Assembly: GCA_023423415.1 (NCBI GenBank)
Contig: JAFAFP010000103.1
Coordinates: 1 to 31,924, forward strand
Direction: 5' to 3'
DNA length: 31,924 bases
From: Pseudomonadota bacterium
Lineage (GTDB): Bacteria; Pseudomonadota; Alphaproteobacteria; Rhizobiales; Xanthobacteraceae
Shown: positions 1 to 7,677 of the stretch, piece after piece
Numbering within the stretch: position 1 is the stretch's first letter
Layout of the letters: each line of letters starts with the position of its first letter
Notes under the pieces: generated by a model
What the model was told of the DNA's origin: nothing
The model's input: only the letters and a program-made list of their open reading frames with translations
Database searches by the model: none
Made by a program: the position numbers and the translations under genes

Positions 1-303
1 CTACGTCACTGGGCCCGCGCGCCTCCGGGGAGAAGCCGCGAACGCGTCGCAGCTTTTCTTCCGAGGCGCGCGGCGGGGCCGATCGCAAGGCTCTGCCAAG
101 GGCGTCTCGCAAACGCCCTGGCGCCTCCCGGCGCTCCATTCCTCATCTGAGGAAGAGGAAAAAGGGGGCAGGCGTCCTCCGCGCCTCAAACAACAGGAGC
201 GCGAAGCCATGCGCGTTGCGGAAAGAAACGATCCAAAAAGGTCTGCGATCCCACAGACAGTGTTCATTGCCGTGTCAGGGGCGGAGGCGCGAGTCCAGGC
301 CGG
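1..303. other. Non-coding GC-rich stretch with hairpins
   Basis: I see no convincing gene here. Open frames exist on both strands, but their translations are low-complexity and Arg/Ser/Pro-rich, as expected of GC-rich non-coding DNA. The clearest structure is an inverted repeat at 99-119 (arms AGGGCGT and ACGCCCT around a 7-nt loop), followed at once by a GC-rich palindromic segment at about 121-136. It may be an intergenic repeat or the 3' end of a transcript from outside the window. No tRNA or rRNA signature was recognised. Confidence 0.4.
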
Positions 304-888
304 CTATTTTTTCAAGCCCTGTGCTGAAACTTTTTCCAGCACTTGCTGCAGCAAGCCCTCAAGAGATTTGATCTGGCGCACGAGTTCAAGCGCCTCGCCC
401 GGCGGCACGCCCCCCTCTTCCTTGTTCTTTGCGACGGCGTTCTTTGCCTTTCGCAGTTGCAGAAACAGCTCGACAACGCTTCCGCTCACGTAGCCTTTGT
501 CTTGAAGCTGCTGGAGCACTTCGTTGAGCGTGCGGTTTGGTCTGCCTTCCGGAATCTGGGCGCGAATTTGAAGCAGAACCGCCTCAAGCTGCTTGAATGC
601 TTCAATAACCGCAGCTTCGGGAAAGCGCTTTGTGAGCTCGAGTATGGTCGAGTCAAGTTCCAGGTGAGTGGATTTATTCGTCGTTTGCTCCGCGGCTACC
701 TGCTCGGCCACCTCACGAACATGTTCGATTTGTTCGGAGAGCTCGACATCCACGCCCGCCGCTTTCAATTTTCTGATCTTCGGCAGAATGCCCCGAATCT
801 CTTTTCTGAAATTGACAAGAACAAAGAGAACCAGCACCGGCCAGACAAACGTCGCGCTCATGCTCGCGACAAATTGCTTCCAATCCAC
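304..888 (-). CDS. Hypothetical membrane-anchored coiled-coil protein
   Basis: The protein has 194 aa and starts at a GTG preceded by GGGG about 6 nt upstream. Residues 12-27 are a single hydrophobic segment rich in Val, Leu and Phe, followed by basic residues (FRKEIR, then KIRKLK), which predicts one N-terminal membrane helix with the rest in the cytoplasm. Residues 45-80 and 155-190 are charged, with heptad-like Leu/Val spacing consistent with coiled coils. The pattern of a membrane helix, FRKxIR and a Gly-Val-(Asp/Glu)-(Val/Ile)-Glu-Leu segment is one I associate with a widespread family of uncharacterised bacterial membrane proteins. No catalytic motif is visible. It stands alone: 124 bp separate it from the kinase gene upstream on the same strand. 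Function unknown. Confidence 0.6.
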   Translation of the reverse strand: MDWKQFVASMSATFVWPVLVLFVLVNFRKEIRGILPKIRKLKAAGVDVELSEQIEHVREVAEQVAAEQTTNKSTHLELDSTILELTKRFPEAAVIEAFKQLEAVLLQIRAQIPEGRPNRTLNEVLQQLQDKGYVSGSVVELFLQLRKAKNAVAKNKEEGGVPPGEALELVRQIKSLEGLLQQVLEKVSAQGLKK

Positions 889-1012
889 CGTCAGCCCCGG
901 AATGAAGACAGTTCAAGCACTTTGAATTTCTTATCGTTGCAGAAGCGCATTGTCCATGAGGTGGCGAATTGATGCGAACAACGACCAGCACTCAGGAAGG
1001 GGGTTACACCGC

Positions 1013-1897
1013 TCAACCAGCGCGACTGTTCTCCTGATACGCCGCCCATGCTGCCACTGACGTCACCATCTCTTCCGCGCGTATGGGATCGTTGGCAAAG
1101 CCGCCAAGCTCAGACAATCGCAGCACACCGCAGATCAGCTTGACCCGTTGCAGGTCGATGGAACGGCCGGTCAGCCGCTCGTACTCGATTGCAAGCCGCT
1201 CGACGAAATCCGGTGCAATCCAGCTTGGCTGGATGAACTCCTTGTGCAGATCGCCAAATCCTGAATCGCCAAAGTCATAGATGCCGTTCAGAAGCTCCGC
1301 GTCATGATCGAAGGCCATGTTCCAGCCGTGGCTGTCGAAATGGCCGTACGTCATGCCGTGCGGATCGTCGTCGAGTTCCTGCCACGCTGCGATCGTACGC
1401 TCGGCATAGCCGTGCAGCGCCTGCGGCAGCAGCGGCCATGCCTCCCGCAGGATCTCATCCGGCGGCAACCACGATCCGATCGGGCCAGCGCCGGCGTCCG
1501 TCATCGCCGTATGATCCAGCGCATGCAGCTCGGAAAAGAACAACGCGACATCCGCCGCGAGCCGTTCGCGCGCTTTCAGCGGCAATCGCTCATAGTGTGC
1601 CGCCAGCAGGTGCTCGCCCTTGAGCTTCGCGTGACATGAAAATAGCGGCGGGCCGGCATGAAGCTGCTGATCCGGCAGGGGCATCGTCACATTGGGACGT
1701 ACCGCCGCAAGTATTCTGGCCTCGGCTTTCAGCCGCGTTTCGGCCTCGGCATGACGCGGGAATTTGAAGATCAGGCGATCATCGACATCGACCGCAAAAC
1801 TGTCCCAGCCGATGGTGTGGAGACTGAAGCGGGACGATTGGAGGTCAGGGAAGGAGGCAACAATCGCTGTGCGCAATTCGGTGAGATCGGAGTCCAT
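1013..1897 (-). CDS. Aminoglycoside phosphotransferase (APH)-fold kinase
   Basis: The protein is 294 aa from the ATG at 1897; an in-frame GTG at 1963 would add 22 residues, and neither start has a good ribosome binding site. The kinase signatures are clear: a candidate ATP-site Lys45 in IFKFPR, the catalytic loop HFDSHGWN at residues 186-193 (Asp188 as candidate base, Asn193 as metal ligand), and the metal-binding segment YDFGDSGFGD, whose first Asp is 208. The family transfers phosphate to small hydroxylated molecules, including aminoglycosides, homoserine, choline and sugars. Nothing here identifies the substrate, and a resistance role should not be assumed. The gene stands alone, with no transporter or mobile element next to it. 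The family call is firm; the substrate is unknown. Confidence 0.85.
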   Translation of the reverse strand: MDSDLTELRTAIVASFPDLQSSRFSLHTIGWDSFAVDVDDRLIFKFPRHAEAETRLKAEARILAAVRPNVTMPLPDQQLHAGPPLFSCHAKLKGEHLLAAHYERLPLKARERLAADVALFFSELHALDHTAMTDAGAGPIGSWLPPDEILREAWPLLPQALHGYAERTIAAWQELDDDPHGMTYGHFDSHGWNMAFDHDAELLNGIYDFGDSGFGDLHKEFIQPSWIAPDFVERLAIEYERLTGRSIDLQRVKLICGVLRLSELGGFANDPIRAEEMVTSVAAWAAYQENSRAG

Positions 1898-2078
1898 CGC
1901 GGTGACGTAAAGGAGGGTCGCGGGCAGTTCAACCGATCCCGTGTTTGTGGGACGATCTGGCACAGATGAGCTTCACGACTTCCGCGCCGTCAATAACCGC
2001 AGTGATTATGGCGTATCCCGATGGCCGTTGCCGACAGCATGGCCGGCCCATCTCGCAGGGAGAACGGTCGCATAACAC

Positions 2079-2106
2079 TTGACAACGCAAGATCGCGCTC
2101 TAAAGG
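2079..2106 (+). promoter_or_regulatory. Candidate promoter of the DUF1508 gene
   Basis: A perfect TTGACA -35 box at 2079-2084 is followed, after 16 bp, by a weak -10 TAAAGG at 2101-2106. It lies about 40 bp upstream of the start of the small gene at 2146. The -35 is convincing; the -10 is poor. Confidence 0.3.
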
Positions 2107-2145
2107 CTGCCACCGTATCTTTTTACACAGATGGCGGAGGGGCCA

Positions 2146-2370
2146 ATGCCTTACACATTCGAGATCTACAAGGACAAGAAGGAAGAGTTTCGCGTCCGCT
2201 TCGTTGCGAAGAACGGCGAGAAGATGTTTTCGTCCGAAGGCTATTCGTCGAAGGTTGCAGCCAAGAACGCGATCAAGTCGATCCTGAAGAACGGCCCGAC
2301 GGCCGAAGTGCTCGACAACACCAAGGCCGCGAAGAAGGCTCCGGTGGCGGCTGCGAAGAAGCGCAAGTAA
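2146..2370 (+). CDS. DUF1508 (YegP-like) small protein
   Basis: This small basic protein has 74 aa from the ATG at 2146. That start is chosen because GGAGGGG at 2136-2142 precedes it at good spacing and because the domain begins directly with MPYTFEIYKD; an upstream ATG at 2131 overlaps the ribosome binding site. Residues 3-50 match the DUF1508/YegP pattern: a FEIYKD strand, EFRVRFVAKNGE, then a FSSEGYSSK segment before a helix. The tail is rich in Lys and Ala (AAKKAPVAAAKKRK), suggesting nucleic-acid contact or simply disorder. YegP-type proteins have no settled function. It is monocistronic, with its own candidate promoter and a hairpin 30 bp downstream. Confidence 0.85.
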   Translation: MPYTFEIYKDKKEEFRVRFVAKNGEKMFSSEGYSSKVAAKNAIKSILKNGPTAEVLDNTKAAKKAPVAAAKKRK

Positions 2371-2400
2371 GCGCTTCATTACGATTTTGCATTGATATGG

Positions 2401-2416
2401 CCCGCCGATAAGGCGG
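2401..2416. terminator. Hairpin between convergent genes
   Basis: CCCGCC-GATAA-GGCGGG forms a perfect 6-bp GC stem between the 3' ends of the DUF1508 gene (+) and the PRC-barrel gene (-). There is no strong T-tract on either side, so it is a possible bidirectional terminator or stabilising stem rather than a textbook intrinsic terminator. Confidence 0.4.
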
Positions 2417-2440
2417 GTCATGTCATTTGCGGCGCAGCGC

Positions 2441-2839
2441 TTAGAAGCCCCAGTAAGGCAGCGCCCGCCAATAATCGTGGATGCGGCGGCCGCGCTTCAG
2501 ATCGGTCCAGTCCCAGGCCTCCGGCGAGGTGAATTTCGGCGCCTCTTTCAGGTGCTCGTCGCTGACATCGAGTTCGTAGCCGCCGAGCCGGTCGTTGTAT
2601 GTGAACAGGCACCAGGGCAGCGGATAGTAATCATGCCCTGCACCCATGAAGCCGCCGGCGCTCACCACCACATAGGCAATGCGGCCGCTGACCTTGTCGA
2701 TCATCATGTGCTCGATGCGGCCGATCTTGTCGCCGTTAAGACGATAGACATTGCCGCCCTGAATTTTCGCTGACGAGATCAACGCGGCCTGCTCGAAAGC
2801 ATCGTTCTTCCTGTCCGCATGCATGAATGCGATTGTCAT
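2441..2839 (-). CDS. PRC-barrel domain protein
   Basis: The protein has 132 aa from the ATG at 2839, chosen because AGGGGG lies about 6 nt upstream. An ORF running further upstream to 3016 has Cys/Arg-rich translation that does not look coding. Residues 20-95 have the PRC-barrel pattern: a short polar lead (AKIQGGNVYRLNGDKIG), an acidic/hydrophobic IEHMMIDKVSGRIAYVVV segment, then an FMGAGHDYYPLPW turn. PRC barrels occur in RimM and photosynthetic reaction-centre H subunits, and in many small stand-alone alphaproteobacterial proteins of unknown or stress-related role. The C-terminus is aromatic (HDYWRALPYWGF). No signal peptide is seen. The 198 bp upstream, to 3037, shows no gene. Confidence 0.85.
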   Translation of the reverse strand: MTIAFMHADRKNDAFEQAALISSAKIQGGNVYRLNGDKIGRIEHMMIDKVSGRIAYVVVSAGGFMGAGHDYYPLPWCLFTYNDRLGGYELDVSDEHLKEAPKFTSPEAWDWTDLKRGRRIHDYWRALPYWGF

Positions 2840-3037
2840 GATGGCCCCCTTGAACATACCGCCGCGCCGATACTGCATCGGTTTCTGCGCCATGCGGAGG
2901 TATCGACGGCGGCGGCGTTCTTGCAGAACCACCGGCACACAGAAGAGTTCCAGACAGCATGCGGCGGTAATTCGATAAGTTGGCGTGCAACCTCGTTCGT
3001 GGATGAGGCTGCACATCCGCGTTTCACGCGCGCTGGA

Positions 3038-3538
3038 TTATTGCGCTGTGACGCCGACGACTTTGGTGACGAAGTCGGTCTGCTGGCCGGTGACCGGGTT
3101 AATTCTCAGTTCTGCACGCCGCACGCTCGCTTCCACGACGATGCGGGTACTCGCCATGCCGTGCGTCTTCACCAGACCGAACAACGTGGCCGCGTTGCTC
3201 GGGTGCAGCCGCACGCAGCCTTTGGACGCGCGCTGGCCGAGCCGGCTCACCTGATTGGTGCCGTGAATAGCGTAGTTGCCATGGAAGAAGATCGCGTGGG
3301 GCATCGGCGCCCAGTTATAGAGGCGCGAGTGCCAGACGCGCTCCATGCGCTGCGGTCTGTAAGCGCCGCGCGGCGGTCCGCCGGCAAGGCCGGTAGAGAT
3401 AACGAAATGATGACGCGGCTCACCATTCACGAAGACGTGCATGCGCTGTGCGGACTTGTCGATGCGTACCAGGATTGCGGCCTCGCCCACGGTTGCCGTG
3501 AATAAGACGCAAAGAATGGCGATGCCCAACCGGCGCAT
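3038..3538 (-). CDS. L,D-transpeptidase (YkuD fold), exported
   Basis: The protein has 166 aa. An N-terminal signal peptide is visible (MRR, then a hydrophobic core, with likely cleavage near VGEA at residue 20), so it acts in the periplasm. The YkuD catalytic signature is present: His92 in IHGT, followed by SKGCVRLH with nucleophile Cys108 and Arg110. Such enzymes make 3-3 peptidoglycan crosslinks or attach proteins to meso-diaminopimelate in the wall. It is a minimal, single-domain version with no LysM or peptidoglycan-binding module. It is divergent from the murein endopeptidase gene (about 120 bp between starts), an arrangement that pairs a crosslink maker with a crosslink cutter. The in-vivo substrate cannot be read from sequence. 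Confidence 0.92.
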   Translation of the reverse strand: MRRLGIAILCVLFTATVGEAAILVRIDKSAQRMHVFVNGEPRHHFVISTGLAGGPPRGAYRPQRMERVWHSRLYNWAPMPHAIFFHGNYAIHGTNQVSRLGQRASKGCVRLHPSNAATLFGLVKTHGMASTRIVVEASVRRAELRINPVTGQQTDFVTKVVGVTAQ

Positions 3539-3658
3539 GACACCTTCCGAACCTTAGCTGACATGGCGCACGTGAACGCCTTCCAGACTCACATGAAGTA
3601 TGCGATTTCGATGTATGCAGTCTTGGCTCGAAAGAGTAGTCCCGAAGGATCAAGGCCA

Positions 3659-4588
3659 ATGAAGGCGCTCCGGCTCGCTTTGGCTATCGGCGCAGTCGCA
3701 TGGCTCTCCACAGCGGCCGCCGCGCAGGATCGCGGTACGCTCAATCCCAAACCGCTGCCGCCGCTGGCCAATCCGAACGATCCGGCGACACCCGCGAAGG
3801 AACTTTTCGGCCGCAAGCCGGCTCCAGCGAACCTGCAGGCGCGTGCCATCGGTTTCTATACCCGCGGCTGTCTCGCTGGTGGCGTCGCCCTGCCGGTGAA
3901 CGGCCAGAACTGGCAAGTCATGCGGCTGTCGCGCAATCGCAACTGGGGCCATCCCAACCTGATCGATTTCCTTGAACGTCTCGCCAGCAAGGCGCCGAAA
4001 GTCGGCTGGAATGGACTTCTGGTCGGCGATCTGGCGCAGGCCCGCGGCGGTCCGATGCTGACAGGCCATGCCAGCCACCAGGTCGGACTCGACGCCGACA
4101 TCTGGCTGACGCCGATGCCGAAGCGCGAACTCACCCGGCAGGAACGCGAAGAAATATCGGCCACAATGGTGGTGCGAGCGGATCGACTTGATGTCGATCC
4201 AAAAGTCTGGACGCCAGGCCATCTCGGCATCCTTCGCGCCGCCGCTCAGGACTCTGCGGTTGAACGCGTGCTGGTGAATGCCGCGATCAAGAAAGCGCTG
4301 TGCCGCGAAGCCACCGGCAATCGTTCCTGGCTGAGCAAGATCCGTCCTGTCTATGGGCACGACTATCATTTCCACGTACGGATCGGCTGCCCGAAAGACA
4401 GTCCGACCTGCAAACCGCAGGATGCAACACCCGATAGTGACGGCTGCGGCGAAGAACTCGCCTATTGGTTCCAGCCCAAGATCCTGTTCCCGCCGCCACC
4501 ACCGCCGCCTGATCCGAACAAGCCGCGCAAATACACGACGATGAAGGATCTGCCGCAGGAATGCCGGCAGGTGCTGGTGGCGCAGTAA
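3659..4588 (+). CDS. mepA: Penicillin-insensitive murein endopeptidase MepA
   Basis: The protein has 309 aa from the ATG at 3659; an ORF upstream to 3563 is open, but the signal peptide MKALRLALAIGAVAWLSTAA begins at 3659. Cleavage after the Ala-rich segment near residue 22 puts it in the periplasm. The M74 peptidase zinc motifs are intact: HASHQVGLDADIW with His140 and Asp147, and HDYHFHVRIGCP with His237/His239. Known family members cleave D-Ala-mDAP (4-3) and mDAP-mDAP (3-3) crosslinks and resist beta-lactams. Cys residues after the second motif could form disulfides as in the E. coli enzyme. A polyproline run (PPPPPPPDP) near residue 286 is probably a flexible linker. It is divergent from the L,D-transpeptidase. 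Confidence 0.95.
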   Translation: MKALRLALAIGAVAWLSTAAAAQDRGTLNPKPLPPLANPNDPATPAKELFGRKPAPANLQARAIGFYTRGCLAGGVALPVNGQNWQVMRLSRNRNWGHPNLIDFLERLASKAPKVGWNGLLVGDLAQARGGPMLTGHASHQVGLDADIWLTPMPKRELTRQEREEISATMVVRADRLDVDPKVWTPGHLGILRAAAQDSAVERVLVNAAIKKALCREATGNRSWLSKIRPVYGHDYHFHVRIGCPKDSPTCKPQDATPDSDGCGEELAYWFQPKILFPPPPPPPDPNKPRKYTTMKDLPQECRQVLVAQ

Positions 4589-4603
4589 AGTTTGCACAAG
4601 TTA

Positions 4604-4677
4604 GTCATGGCCGAGCTTGACCCGGCCATCCATCAAACAAAGACGATGGATGCGCGGGTCAAGCCCGCGCATAACGG
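4604..4677. repeat. Nested palindromic intergenic repeat
   Basis: Two arms face each other. The left arm core GGCCGAG-CTTGA-CCCGGCC (4609-4627) and the right arm core GCGCGGG-TCAAG-CCCGCGC (4652-4670) are each hairpins with 5-nt loops. Between them CATCCATC (4627-4634) and GATGGATG (4645-4652) are exact inverted copies. The two loops are complementary (CTTGA and TCAAG), so the element can fold as one long stem or as two hairpins. I know very similar elements (cores like GGGCTTGACCCGGCC) as abundant intergenic repeats of Bradyrhizobiaceae; that attribution is from memory. It sits between the convergent 3' ends of mepA and the Lrp-type gene and may help terminate both. Confidence 0.75.
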
Positions 4678-4684
4678 CAACCAA

Positions 4685-5149
4685 CTAAATCGGCAGCACG
4701 TTGGTATATTTCACCTGCTCAAGCGCGAAACTCGATTCGATCGAGGCAATCCCATCCAGCCGCGTCAGCTTCTGTTTCAGAAACTGCTCGTAAGCCGAGA
4801 GATCCGCGACGACGACGCGCAGCAGATAATCGCGCGGCCCGGTCATCAGATAGCACTCCAGCACTTCCGGCCAGCGCGCGATCGCCTTGCCAAACTTGTT
4901 CAGCGCATCCTCACGCTGGCTTTCCAGCTTGATGGACACGAACACGCTCACCGGCAACCCGACATTCTGCTGACTCAGCACAGCGACATAGCGCGAGATA
5001 ATCCCGGCCTTTTCCATGATGCGGACCCGCCGCAGGCACGGTGACGGCGACAGCCCAACCTTCTCCGACAGATCGGCAAGACTCATGCGTCCGTCCTGCT
5101 GCAGCAGGGCGAGAATCTTGCGGTCGATCTCATCCAGACGATTTTGCAT
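4685..5149 (-). CDS. Lrp/AsnC family transcriptional regulator
   Basis: The protein has 154 aa from the ATG at 5149, preceded by GGTGA; a longer frame to 5191 runs into the candidate operators. The N-terminal helix-turn-helix spans residues 5-50 with the family signature (LDEIDRKILALLQQDGR, then LSEKVGLSPSPCLRRVRIME). Residues 65-150 are the RAM/AsnC ligand-binding domain (VFVSIKLES, then VLECYLMTGPRDYLLRVVV). The family binds amino acids or related small molecules and acts as octamers or dimers. It is divergent from the AceE-like dehydrogenase gene, its most likely target. The arrangement recalls Pseudomonas mdeR-mdeB (Lrp-type regulator beside an AceE-like 2-oxobutyrate dehydrogenase); that parallel is inference. 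Confidence 0.93.
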   Translation of the reverse strand: MQNRLDEIDRKILALLQQDGRMSLADLSEKVGLSPSPCLRRVRIMEKAGIISRYVAVLSQQNVGLPVSVFVSIKLESQREDALNKFGKAIARWPEVLECYLMTGPRDYLLRVVVADLSAYEQFLKQKLTRLDGIASIESSFALEQVKYTNVLPI

Positions 5150-5158
5150 CGAATCACC

Positions 5159-5208
5159 AATTTTCACATTAAAATTAGAAGAATATACCATCGTTGGTCA
5201 ACATGTTG
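5159..5208. promoter_or_regulatory. Candidate Lrp-type operators in the divergent promoter
   Basis: Two symmetrical sites lie between the divergent genes. AATTTT-CACATT-AAAATT at 5159-5176 is a perfect 6-bp inverted repeat that begins 10 nt upstream of the regulator's start codon. CAACATGTTG at 5199-5208 is a perfect 10-bp palindrome inside an AT-rich stretch. Their centres are about 36 bp apart. Lrp-family proteins often bind spaced degenerate palindromes, so autoregulation plus control of the dehydrogenase is plausible. Confidence 0.4.
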
Positions 5209-5285
5209 GCTGATTTTGCACACCCCTGCCAAAGGCTTCGTGCGACACCTATGTCATTCCCGATGACCCGCTTGAGGATCGCGCC

Positions 5286-7676
5286 ATGCAGCCGTCCCGC
5301 CTCGACATCCTGTCCGAACTGGAAAAGAAGGTTCTGTGGCTCGCAAGCTGGACGATCCACAATGCCAATCACATCCGCGAGAACGTCGATGGCCTGAAGG
5401 TTGGCGGCCATCAGGCGTCGTCAGCGTCGCTCGCAACGATCATGACCGCACTCTATTTCGATGCGCTGCGTCCGCAGGATCGCGTCGCGGTGAAGCCACA
5501 TGCCTCGCCGATCTTTCACGCCATTCAGTACCTGCTGGGCAAGCAGACGCGCGAAAAGCTTGAAAACTTTCGCGGTTACAAGGGCGCGCAAAGCTATCCC
5601 TCGCGCACCAAGGACACCGACGATGTCGATTTCTCGACCGGCTCGGTCGGCCTCGGCGTTGCTCAGACGCTGTTCTCGTCGCTGGTGCAGGATTACGTGC
5701 GCGCGCATGACTGGGCGAAGGACAAGCCGGAAGGCCGGATGATCGCACTGGTCGGCGATGCCGAACTCGACGAGGGCAATATCTTCGAGTCGATGCTCGA
5801 CGGCTGGAAACAGGGCCTGCGCAATTGCTGGTGGATCATCGACTATAACCGGCAAAGCCTCGACGCTGTCGTGCGCGAAGGCCTGTGGGAGCGCTACGAG
5901 CAACTGTTCCGCAATTTCGGCTGGGATGTCGTCATCGTCAAATACGGTTCGTTGCAGCAGGCGGCGTTCCGCGAGCCCGGCGGCGAAAAGCTGCGCGCGT
6001 GGATCGACGCCTGCCCGAACCAGCTCTATTCCGCTTTGGTGTTTCAGGGGGGCGCCGCCTGGCGCAAGCGGCTGCTTGATGAGATCGGCGATCAGGGCGA
6101 CGTCACGGCGCTGATCGAGCGGCGCAACGATGACGAGCTGGCGCGGCTGATGAACAATCTCGGCGGCCACGACTTGCCCACCTTGACTCAAGCCTTTGCC
6201 AAGATCGATCACGACCGGCCGGTCTGCTTCATCTGCTACACGGTGAAAGGGTTCGGCTTGCCTATGGCCGGACACAAGGACAATCATGCCGGGCTGATGA
6301 CGCCCGCGCAGATGGAGACATTTCGCGCGCATAACAATGTGCGGCCAGGCCATGAATGGGACCCGTTCGAGGGCCTGACTTTACCGGCTCCGACGTTACA
6401 GAGCTTCCTGAGCAAGGCCCCGTTCGCGCAACGCAAGCCGCAAGCGCTCGCACCACACCTTGTCATTCCCGACACGCTGCCGGTCGCCATCCAGCCGACC
6501 ATGTCCACACAGGCCGGCTTCGGCGCCCTGATGAACGAAATCGGCAAAGCGAAGGACGATTACACATCGCGCATCGTTACGACGTCGCCGGACGTGACCG
6601 TCTCGACCAATCTCGGCGGATGGGTGAACCGTCGCGGTCTATTCGGGCGCAATGCGGTGTCCGATACGTTCAAGAACGAACGCATTCCCTCCACCTTCGC
6701 GTGGGAGTTCTCGCCGAAGGGACAGCATATCGAACTCGGCATCGCCGAGATGAACCTGTTCATCCTGCTGTCCGCTCTTGGCCTGTCGCATTCCATCAAT
6801 GGCGAGCGTCTGCTGCCGATCGGCACGCTATACGATCCGTTCATCGCGCGCGGGCTCGATGCTTTGAATTACGCCTGTTACCAGGACGCCCGCTTCATCG
6901 TCGTTGCGACGCCATCGGGCATTACGCTCGCACCGGAAGGCGGCGCACATCAATCGATCGCACAGCCGCTGATCGGCATGGCACAGGATGGCCTCGCCTC
7001 GTTTGAACCCGCCTTTGTTGACGAGCTTGCCGTCATCATGCGCTTTGCGCTCGATTACATACAAAAGAATGGCGATGACGCTGCATCCGAGCGCAACTGG
7101 TTGCGCGACGAAATCGGCGGCTCCGTCTATCTCCGGCTTTCAACGCGGCCAATAGAACAGCCGCAGCGGCCCATGACTGATGATCTGCGTCAGTCGATCG
7201 TCGATGGTGCTTACTGGCTGCGCAAACCGGGACCGAATGCTGAAGTGATCGTCGCCTATACCGGCGCAATTGCACCGGAAGCGATCGAAGCGATCGGACT
7301 GATGGCGGAAGACCGCCGCGATATTGGCCTGCTCGCTGTCACATCGGCTGATCGTCTCAATGCCGGATGGACAGCGGCGCAACGGGCCCGCGAGCGCGGC
7401 CTTGTGCATGCACGCTCGCATATTGAGCGGCTGCTCGATGACGTGCCGATGCATGCCGGCATCGTCACCGTGCTGGACGGACATCCGGCGACATTGTCAT
7501 GGCTCGGTGCGGTGCACGGCCATCGCGTGCGCGGGCTCGGCGTCGAGCATTTCGGCCAGACTGGCTCGCTGCCCGATCTCTACCGGCATTACGGCATTGA
7601 CGCCAATGCGATCATCGCTGCCGCGCAGGCGCTGACGGCGGGTCGGCCGATCCGTTACCTCAAAGCGCTTCCGTAA
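5286..7676 (+). CDS. AceE-like thiamine-diphosphate 2-oxoacid dehydrogenase E1
   Basis: The protein has 796 aa; the ATG at 5286 follows GAGG at good spacing. It belongs to the transketolase-like superfamily with the layout of homodimeric pyruvate dehydrogenase E1 (AceE), but is shorter than the roughly 890 aa of E. coli AceE. The thiamine-diphosphate/Mg signature is GDA (157-159), 28 residues, then Asn188; the usual GDG has Gly replaced by Ala. An FICYTVKGFGLP segment and a KDNHAGLMT segment follow near residues 318-338. The Pyr domain occupies the middle (about 405-610), with a transketolase C-terminal domain after about 640. No E2 or E3 gene is present in the window. The closest functional precedent I know is Pseudomonas MdeB (2-oxobutyrate). 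Pyruvate or another 2-oxoacid remains possible, as does a non-complexed role. Confidence 0.88.
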   Translation: MQPSRLDILSELEKKVLWLASWTIHNANHIRENVDGLKVGGHQASSASLATIMTALYFDALRPQDRVAVKPHASPIFHAIQYLLGKQTREKLENFRGYKGAQSYPSRTKDTDDVDFSTGSVGLGVAQTLFSSLVQDYVRAHDWAKDKPEGRMIALVGDAELDEGNIFESMLDGWKQGLRNCWWIIDYNRQSLDAVVREGLWERYEQLFRNFGWDVVIVKYGSLQQAAFREPGGEKLRAWIDACPNQLYSALVFQGGAAWRKRLLDEIGDQGDVTALIERRNDDELARLMNNLGGHDLPTLTQAFAKIDHDRPVCFICYTVKGFGLPMAGHKDNHAGLMTPAQMETFRAHNNVRPGHEWDPFEGLTLPAPTLQSFLSKAPFAQRKPQALAPHLVIPDTLPVAIQPTMSTQAGFGALMNEIGKAKDDYTSRIVTTSPDVTVSTNLGGWVNRRGLFGRNAVSDTFKNERIPSTFAWEFSPKGQHIELGIAEMNLFILLSALGLSHSINGERLLPIGTLYDPFIARGLDALNYACYQDARFIVVATPSGITLAPEGGAHQSIAQPLIGMAQDGLASFEPAFVDELAVIMRFALDYIQKNGDDAASERNWLRDEIGGSVYLRLSTRPIEQPQRPMTDDLRQSIVDGAYWLRKPGPNAEVIVAYTGAIAPEAIEAIGLMAEDRRDIGLLAVTSADRLNAGWTAAQRARERGLVHARSHIERLLDDVPMHAGIVTVLDGHPATLSWLGAVHGHRVRGLGVEHFGQTGSLPDLYRHYGIDANAIIAAAQALTAGRPIRYLKALP

Positions 7677-7677
7677 C

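Noticed and set aside
1..267. 88-aa minus-strand open frame
   Set aside because: Low-complexity Arg/Ser/Pro translation over hairpin DNA; no domain or convincing start.
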